This document shows, in pieces, positions 6,623-10,860 of a stretch of DNA of 10,860 bases. Source of the DNA: Cyanobacteriota bacterium. GTDB taxonomy: Bacteria > Cyanobacteriota > Cyanobacteriia > PCC-6307 > Cyanobiaceae. The stretch's first letter is position 1. Every line of letters begins with the position of its first letter. The stretch lies in contig JAPLIF010000115.1 in NCBI GenBank assembly GCA_026389255.1, forward strand, positions 1-10,860, read 5' to 3'. The notes under the pieces were generated by a model. That model had not been told where the DNA came from. It searched no databases and worked only from the letters and a program-made list of their open reading frames with translations. The position numbers were made by a program, and so were the translations under genes.

Positions 6623-6734
6623 CGCCGGAGGCCGAAGATCTGGAACTTAGCGGTTCCGGGCGGCAGGCCAACGGCGACGAAGGGATACAAGTCCTGCGAG
6701 AGTGTTTTGACCCCCTTCCTGACCCGCCGCATCC
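6623..6734. promoter_or_regulatory. Divergent promoter region between NIL-ferredoxin and thioredoxin genes
   Basis: These 112 bases separate two outward-reading redox genes and must hold both promoters unless transcripts start farther away. A 5-bp inverted repeat (GGAAC 6642-6646, GTTCC 6653-6657) lies close to the ferredoxin start. I see no convincing -35/-10 pair in either direction. Confidence 0.45.
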
Positions 6735-7361
6735 ATGTCCCCCAGTCCGGGCCCCGCCTCCCCCAACGGCCCCGCCGCCGCGCCCTTGGGTCGCCGAGAA
6801 AGGATGCTGCTGGCGGCGGTGGCGGCGGTGCTGGCCTTGCTGCTGTTTTGGTGGCGGGGGGGGCTCCATCCTGCGGCGCCCCTGGAGCGGCTGGCCCGCC
6901 AATCCCCCGAACTAACCACCGCCCTGGCGGACGGCCGTCCGACCCTGGTCGAGTTCTATGCGGACTGGTGCGAAGCCTGCCGCGCCATGGCGCCGGCCAT
7001 GGAGGCCCTCGAACGCAAGCACCATGGTGCCCTGGATGTGGTGCTGCTGAACGTGGACAACCCCCGCTGGCAGCCGGAAGTGGAGCGCTATGACGTGAAC
7101 GGCATCCCCCAGCTGGAATTGTTCGATGCGGCGGGCCAATCCGTTGGCCGCTCCATCGGCGCCCGGCGGCCGGCGGAACTGGCAGCCCTCAGCACAGCCC
7201 TGATTGAAGCCAAGCCCCTGCCCCCGTTGGCCGGTGTGGGCGCCACCAGCCGCCTACCCAGCGCTGAAGTCAAATCCGCCCAAGCCAGCGGCGCCAGCCC
7301 CCCGGCCGCTGCCGACCCCAAAGACCGCCAGGCCGCCATCGGCCCCCGCAGCCACGGTTAG
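6735..7361 (+). CDS. txlA: Membrane-anchored thioredoxin-like protein, TxlA/HCF164 type
   Basis: Thiol-disulfide oxidoreductase of 208 residues. After a short cytoplasmic Pro-rich head with R20-R21 comes a single membrane helix at about 24-40. The thioredoxin fold follows at about 50-155: active site W78-C79-E80-A81-C82, preceded by VEFYADWC, and cis-Pro P125 in NGIPQLELF. The WCEAC active site with an N-terminal anchor fits the cyanobacterial TxlA / plant HCF164 family, which reduces apocytochrome thiols during cytochrome b6f assembly on the lumenal side; the family match is from memory of these features. The C-terminal 50 or so residues (from AKPLPPL) are Ala/Pro/Ser-rich and probably disordered. 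The ATG at 6735 is the only start giving the full anchor. The gene ends 24 nt before thyX on the same strand, so the two may share a transcript. Confidence 0.85.
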   Translation: MSPSPGPASPNGPAAAPLGRRERMLLAAVAAVLALLLFWWRGGLHPAAPLERLARQSPELTTALADGRPTLVEFYADWCEACRAMAPAMEALERKHHGALDVVLLNVDNPRWQPEVERYDVNGIPQLELFDAAGQSVGRSIGARRPAELAALSTALIEAKPLPPLAGVGATSRLPSAEVKSAQASGASPPAAADPKDRQAAIGPRSHG

Positions 7362-7385
7362 CCCCCCCTCCAGCCCCGTCACCCC

Positions 7386-9476
7386 ATGGATCCCCGCTTC
7401 CGCGTCGATCTGATCGCCGCCACCCCCAACCCCCAGCAGTGCGTGTATGCCGGCATGCACCAGGACTACAGCGAGGGCTTCGTGGTGGACGACCGGGCCG
7501 ATTGGCCTGATGAACAACAGGCTGGCGCCATCAGCGTCAAGCGTCTGTTGGCCGGCGAGCGGGGCCATTACGGCCCCCTGGAGCACGCCCAGATCGTGCT
7601 GAATGTGGGCTGGTTTCCCCACTCAGTCATGCAACAGGCCCGCACCCATCGGGTGGGGGTGAGTTTTGATGTGCAATGTCTGGCCGGTGATACCGAGATC
7701 ACCTTCCTCCATGCAGGAGGCAGCCTGCGGAAGTTCAAGATCGCGGAACTGCACGATCTCTGGACGAACGGAGAATTGGCGACCCGGCACCGGTCGATTC
7801 GCGGCCGTCAAGGCGAAGCCCCTGGAACGTACCGGCGCGACTGTCGCAAGCGACTTCAAAAGATGAGGTTGCGGGTGCTGAACGAAGATACGAAGGTCTT
7901 CGAAACGAGCCATCTCAAAGAGGTGACATGCAGTGGGCTGCAACCGGTCTATCGCCTCACGATGGAGGATGGCCGCAGTCTTGATTGCACCGCCAACCAC
8001 CGCCTGCTCACACCGGATGGCTGGCAGACGATGGGAGAAGCCCTATCCCTCAGGGTGCGAATGGATGGCGCCGTACGCAGTTTCCGGCGCACGGCGCAGG
8101 TGCTGGCGAACGGAAATGTGGCTGTAGGCAGCGGGGCTTACAGGGAAAGAGGCTGGCTGCAGAAACAGGTCGAAGCGGGAGCGACCCCAGGCGAGATGGC
8201 GGAACGGGCCAGCTGCACGATCACCACGATCCGGAACTGGGCCCGTCGCCATCAGATTCGTCTGAACCAAAGCGACAGGCGCTTTCAGAGCGGAAACAAG
8301 CCCTGGAACCACAATCCAACAGCTCTGTATCGTCAGCAGGCATGGCTTCAGCAAAGACTTGAGGACGGCCTGCATGCTGACGAGATGGCTGAGCTCGCTG
8401 GCTGCTCCTTAGAAGCCATCAAAAAGTGGGTTTATCACTTTGGACTGACCCTGAATCGTCGCCCCCCCGGTTTCCAGGCAGGGATGCAACCCTGGAACAA
8501 AGATCTGCGTGGTTACAGCCTGCAGCTATCGGAATCGTCGCGCGATGCACGGCGTGCTCTCGGGAAACGGATCACCCGCCGGGGCTCCGCGTCCAACCTT
8601 TGGAAAGGCGGCACTGCATCAAAGCGTGGGTTGATCGGTGCCTGGACGCGGCAGATCGCTCCCCAAGTGCATCGACACTTCGACCATACCTGCCAACGCT
8701 GTGGCCTTCGAGGAAGTGAGCATCAACTGCATGCTCACCACCTAGTGCCAGTCTATGGGGATCCAAGTCAGGCTTACGAAATTGAGAATCTCGTAACACT
8801 TTGCCAACCCTGTCATACCTTGATTCACAAGCTTCACCAGGAAGCCGACTTTGCCGCAACATACAAGCCGCGCCAACCACTTTCAAGCTGGTCTGAAAAG
8901 CCTCGCCCCCGGGGCCGGAGGTTGATGGCCCATCCGCTCACTGTTGTCGATGTGAAGTTCCTCGGCTCCCAGATGACCTACGACATTGAGGTAGAGGAAC
9001 CCTGGCATAACTTCGTGGCCAACGGCCTCGTTGTGCACAACTCGATGCGCTATACCGGCGACCGCATCTGTAAGGCGGCCGCAGGCAGCATCGACCTGGA
9101 AGAAGTGTTTTATCTGCGGCCCGTCGGTGATTACAGCGACCGCCAGGGGAAAAAATACACCTATACCGCAGACGAACGGGCCAAGGATCTTGCCCTCTGC
9201 CGCGCCGCTGCCGCGCGCTACGCCGAGTTGCTGGCTGCCGGTTTTGCCGAAGAACACGCCCGCGGCATCCTGCCCTTCGATTATCGCCAGCACTTTGTAG
9301 TGAGCTTCAGCCTGAGGGCCTTCCTCCATTTCCTCGATCTGCGCGCCAAGCTCGACGCCCAGCAGGAAATCCGTGAACTCTGCGACCTGATGTGGCCCCA
9401 CCTAGTGACCTGGGCACCGCAATTTGCCGCCTGGTACGAGAAGAGCCGCCTGCACAAGGCCCGCTTGGCACCTTGA
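7386..9476 (+). CDS. thyX: FAD-dependent thymidylate synthase ThyX, interrupted by an intein
   Basis: The precursor has 696 residues; removal of residues 98-552 leaves a 241-residue ThyX, a normal length. ThyX makes dTMP from dUMP using methylene-tetrahydrofolate, NADPH and FAD. The N-extein (1-97) has the ThyX fold start with GHYGPLEHAQ and ends R86-T-H-R89-V-G-V-S-F-D-V-Q97. The C-extein resumes S553-M-R-Y-T-G-D-R, so splicing restores the ThyX signature R-x-H-R-x3-S-x3-Q-S-x-R. Later come ARGILPFDYRQHFVVSF, RAFLHFLDLR and DAQQEIRELCD, all family landmarks. The intein thus splits the dUMP/FAD-binding signature, and the enzyme must be dead until splicing occurs. It starts at ATG 7386 with no Shine-Dalgarno. 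The neighbouring dCTP deaminase gene belongs to the same dTTP pathway. No thyA is visible here. Confidence 0.95.
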   Translation: MDPRFRVDLIAATPNPQQCVYAGMHQDYSEGFVVDDRADWPDEQQAGAISVKRLLAGERGHYGPLEHAQIVLNVGWFPHSVMQQARTHRVGVSFDVQCLAGDTEITFLHAGGSLRKFKIAELHDLWTNGELATRHRSIRGRQGEAPGTYRRDCRKRLQKMRLRVLNEDTKVFETSHLKEVTCSGLQPVYRLTMEDGRSLDCTANHRLLTPDGWQTMGEALSLRVRMDGAVRSFRRTAQVLANGNVAVGSGAYRERGWLQKQVEAGATPGEMAERASCTITTIRNWARRHQIRLNQSDRRFQSGNKPWNHNPTALYRQQAWLQQRLEDGLHADEMAELAGCSLEAIKKWVYHFGLTLNRRPPGFQAGMQPWNKDLRGYSLQLSESSRDARRALGKRITRRGSASNLWKGGTASKRGLIGAWTRQIAPQVHRHFDHTCQRCGLRGSEHQLHAHHLVPVYGDPSQAYEIENLVTLCQPCHTLIHKLHQEADFAATYKPRQPLSSWSEKPRPRGRRLMAHPLTVVDVKFLGSQMTYDIEVEEPWHNFVANGLVVHNSMRYTGDRICKAAAGSIDLEEVFYLRPVGDYSDRQGKKYTYTADERAKDLALCRAAAARYAELLAAGFAEEHARGILPFDYRQHFVVSFSLRAFLHFLDLRAKLDAQQEIRELCDLMWPHLVTWAPQFAAWYEKSRLHKARLAP
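8139..8507 (+). repeat. Tandem duplicated HTH + PWN module inside the intein
   Basis: Two copies of a module with a 63-residue period begin at Y252 and Y315 of the precursor. A hand alignment of 60 positions gives 23 identities without gaps. Each copy starts YR..-WLQ, continues with a helix-turn-helix-like segment (copy 1 GEMAERASCTITTIRNW, copy 2 DEMAELAGCSLEAIKKW), and ends with F-Q-x-G-x-x-P-W-N. The PWN motif is common next to HTH and nuclease domains in phage HNH endonucleases. The modules probably grip the homing-site DNA. DNA similarity between the copies is weak, so the duplication is old. Confidence 0.85.
8691..8828 (+). other. HNH endonuclease core within the intein
   Basis: Precursor residues 436-481 show C436-x2-C439, then H449-A-H451-H452, N468 and C473-x2-C476-H477 followed by H481. 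This is a ββα-metal HNH core with a structural zinc site made by two CxxC pairs. Just upstream, NLWKGGTASKRG and W-x-R repeat the usual lead-in of HNH nucleases. All core residues are present and the frame is unbroken, so the nuclease is probably active or only recently inactive. Confidence 0.85.
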
Positions 9477-9542
9477 TCTTCCGGGTTGCATCCGGACTTA
9501 AACTCAAAGCCGCCAGGCCCACCGCGCTCCGAATCCATCGTC

Positions 9543-10517
9543 ATGAGCCTTCGCATCGCCTTAATTATGATGCAGAAGAACGAGACCCTTCTTCTCGATC
9601 CATGGCTGAAATACCACGAAACAATGATATCGGCCCAAAGCATTTTCGTCTTCGACAATGGCTCAAACGACCCCCATACTCTCGCCACTCTGAACGCAGC
9701 TGAATGCCGCGGTGTCACCGTCAACAGAAAGTATAACCAGCTCCAAGACTATTCCACCACAGGTATCATTGTGGCAGAGCTAATCAAGTATTTAGACCGC
9801 GAGAATCCCCACGACTTCTATTTCCCCATCGATTGCGATGAATTCCTTGCCTGTAAGGTCAATGGCCAACTCTCGTGCTCGCGCGATGATTTGGATAGAT
9901 CGCTAATCGATTTCATCGGCAACGACAAAGTTCTCACCATACCGCGCAAATATGTCAATAGCCCTTACCATCCAAATCGATACTCCGAAATTCCATGGTG
10001 CAAAAAATGCTTTTTTGCCCAAGGCGCCTGTCAATCTCTTGTCTTTGGCTTTCACGCAGGCACTTCGAAGGCAGGCAGCGGCGAGGCCGAAACCAATATC
10101 ACCTACATCGATTTTCATTACAATCCCTACCAAGAACACCGCAGGCTCAGCAAGCAAAAGATTGAATACTTTGTTGCCAACCCAACTCGAAAAGAACTAG
10201 CCTCCTACATCAAATCTCAACGGTTTAATTTTCATGCGGCCATGGTCCTCCTGGAAAGTGAATATTCCTATCTTCACACCTTCAACAATCAGCCCAAAAC
10301 TCTTTTGGATTCGAGCCTGCTTGATCGCTTGGAGGAACTCGATGTTGATGTGAGCAAACTTTTCAGTGATTCAAATGTGAAAAGCTTACGGTTTCAAGCC
10401 AAGATTGTCACTCAACATTTCTACCAAGAAACAATAGATCTAGCAGATCAAATCATTTTCACTCTGCGCTCATTGGCTGGCACAATCAAAAGATTGATTA
10501 GGAATCAAACCCAATAA
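9543..10517 (+). CDS. Glycosyltransferase family 2-like protein (Glyco_tranf_2_4 type)
   Basis: Predicted sugar transferase of 324 residues with a GT-A fold. The N-terminus MSLRIALIMMQKNETLLLDPWLKYHE, with FVFDNGSND at 35-43, matches the nucleotide-sugar-binding start of the GT2-like group annotated Glyco_tranf_2_4. D97-C-D99-E-F101 in FPIDCDEFL is the DxD metal site. Such proteins usually modify cell-surface polysaccharide or protein; donor and acceptor are unknown. ATG 9543 is chosen because homology begins there. The frame is open to TTG 9486, but that would add a Pro-rich stretch without pattern. The gene is clearly richer in A+T, and in Asn/Lys/Tyr/Ser codons, than thyX and dcd on either side, which suggests horizontal acquisition. 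It follows thyX by 66 nt and faces dcd with only 30 nt between stops. No other glycan genes are in view. Confidence 0.8.
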   Translation: MSLRIALIMMQKNETLLLDPWLKYHETMISAQSIFVFDNGSNDPHTLATLNAAECRGVTVNRKYNQLQDYSTTGIIVAELIKYLDRENPHDFYFPIDCDEFLACKVNGQLSCSRDDLDRSLIDFIGNDKVLTIPRKYVNSPYHPNRYSEIPWCKKCFFAQGACQSLVFGFHAGTSKAGSGEAETNITYIDFHYNPYQEHRRLSKQKIEYFVANPTRKELASYIKSQRFNFHAAMVLLESEYSYLHTFNNQPKTLLDSSLLDRLEELDVDVSKLFSDSNVKSLRFQAKIVTQHFYQETIDLADQIIFTLRSLAGTIKRLIRNQTQ

Positions 10518-10520
10518 TGC

Positions 10521-10535
10521 CGACGCCGTCGTTTT
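10521..10535 (+). terminator. Weak candidate terminator between convergent glycosyltransferase and dcd genes
   Basis: CGAC-GCC-GTCG (10521-10531) followed by TTTT lies 3 nt after the glycosyltransferase stop codon, in the 30-bp gap between convergent genes. The stem is only 4 bp, so the call is tentative. Confidence 0.3.
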
Positions 10536-10547
10536 CAAAGCAACCCA

Positions 10548-10860
10548 TCACACCTTCGCCAAGGTCACCCGTTCCGGCTGGTGCTGGTATTTCCCCTCCC
10601 GGTCCTGATAGGTGGTTTCGCAGGGATCCCCCTCAAAGAAGAGCAATTGGCAGATGCCTTCTTCGGCGTAGATGCGGCAATCGGCGCCGGATGAATTGCT
10701 GAATTCCAGGGTGAGGTGTCCCTCCCAACTGGCTTCGGCCGGGGTGGTATTCACGATGATTCCCAGCCGGGCGTAGGTGCTTTTGCCCAGGCAGATGACG
10801 GTGATATTGGGCGGCACCCGCAGCTTTTCGAGGGCCACCCCCAGGCCATAGGTGTGGGCC
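10548..10860 (-). CDS. dcd: dCTP deaminase, C-terminal part (104 complete codons), runs off window
   Basis: The enzyme deaminates dCTP to dUTP, which dUTPase turns into dUMP, the ThyX substrate. The visible part reads AHTYGLGVALEKLRVP, then CLGKSTYARLGIIVNTTP, then W-E-G-H-L-T-L-E-F-S-N, and ends PERVTLAKV. The GKSTYAR segment gives the Ser and Arg that match E. coli Ser111/Arg115. The Glu of LTLEFSN matches catalytic Glu138. The GKSTYAR...GIIVN version and the KYQ-type tail near the C-terminus are those of cyanobacterial and related Dcd trimers rather than E. coli. The gene reads towards the glycosyltransferase gene, with 30 nt between stops. The start lies beyond the right edge; the in-frame GTG at 10838 is internal. 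Confidence 0.93.
   Translation of the reverse strand, partial: AHTYGLGVALEKLRVPPNITVICLGKSTYARLGIIVNTTPAEASWEGHLTLEFSNSSGADCRIYAEEGICQLLFFEGDPCETTYQDREGKYQHQPERVTLAKV

Larger units (their letters stand above)
7677..9041 (+). mobile_element. ThyX intein (455 residues) with HNH homing endonuclease
   Basis: In-frame protein intron occupying precursor residues 98-552. The splicing blocks are intact. Block A starts at Cys1 (CLAGDTEIT). Block B has T-A-N-H at intein residues 105-108 (CTANHRLLTPDGW). Block F is TYDIEVEEPWHNF. Block G is V-V-H-N, followed by Ser+1 of the C-extein. Cys1, the block B His, the penultimate His and Asn455 suggest ordinary class 1 splicing. Between the splicing halves are two tandem DNA-binding modules (intein residues about 155-277) and an HNH nuclease domain (about 339-384). 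No LAGLIDADG motif is seen. The 3' part of the element is visibly less GC-rich than the exteins, in keeping with acquisition by homing. The insertion point is between gatgtgcaa and tcgatgcgc. Confidence 0.95.

Noticed and set aside
6263..7093. A 276-codon plus-strand frame crossing the ferredoxin gene, the intergenic gap and the thioredoxin gene.
   Set aside because: It is antisense to the NIL-ferredoxin and out of frame with TxlA, both of which have diagnostic motifs.
8043..8886. Minus-strand frames opposite the intein, considered as separate genes.
   Set aside because: The plus-strand intein frame has clear splicing, HTH and HNH motifs; the opposite frames have none.
9480..9496. TCCGG-gttgcat-CCGGA, considered as a thyX terminator.
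   Set aside because: The stem is only 5 bp, no T run follows, and such stems are common in this DNA.
1..10860. tRNA or rRNA genes, CRISPR arrays, phage defence cassettes.
   Set aside because: No cloverleaf-type sequence, no regularly spaced repeats and no defence-type domains were seen apart from the intein nuclease.

Overview
The window looks like chromosome from a GC-rich picocyanobacterium of the Cyanobium / freshwater or coastal Synechococcus kind. The support is a FutA-type ferric-iron binding protein with its permease and ATPase, a TxlA/HCF164-like membrane thioredoxin, a NIL-domain ferredoxin, ThyX, and a dCTP deaminase carrying the GKSTYAR signature. This placement rests on family recognition and base composition, not on a search.

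Layout, left to right. (1) 1-834, minus strand: N-terminal part of a secreted Cys-type sulfatase, cut by the window edge. (2) 835-1292: divergent intergenic region with a perfect tandem 14-bp repeat next to the sulfatase start, two small hairpins and an NtcA-like GTA-N8-TAC site. (3) 1293-5152, plus strand: a compact ferric-iron ABC transporter operon, binding protein, two-domain permease and ATPase, with almost no spacing. (4) 5153-5735: about 580 bases with no convincing gene, possibly decayed sequence. (5) 5736-6622, minus strand: a NIL/2[4Fe-4S] ferredoxin gene overlapping a small four-helix membrane protein gene by ATGA. (6) 6735-7361, plus strand: a membrane-anchored thioredoxin, divergent from the ferredoxin pair. 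(7) 7386-9476, plus strand: thyX interrupted inside its signature motif by a 455-residue intein. (8) 9543-10517, plus strand: an AT-richer glycosyltransferase-like gene that looks acquired. (9) 10548-10860, minus strand: C-terminal part of dCTP deaminase, running off the right edge.

How the parts fit. The three iron genes form one uptake system: periplasmic Fe(III) capture, inner-membrane passage and ATP hydrolysis. ThyX and dCTP deaminase are consecutive parts of dTTP supply (dCTP to dUTP, then after dUTPase dUMP to dTMP), here separated by the foreign-looking glycosyltransferase gene. TxlA and the NIL-ferredoxin/membrane pair are redox proteins sharing one 112-bp divergent promoter region, but no functional link between them is proven.

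The most notable object is the ThyX intein. It keeps the splicing blocks (Cys1, TxxH, a C-terminal HNF block, His-Asn before Ser+1). It carries an HNH endonuclease rather than the commoner LAGLIDADG type. Ahead of the endonuclease lie two tandem copies of a 63-residue module, each a helix-turn-helix followed by an F-Q-x-G-x-x-P-W-N motif.
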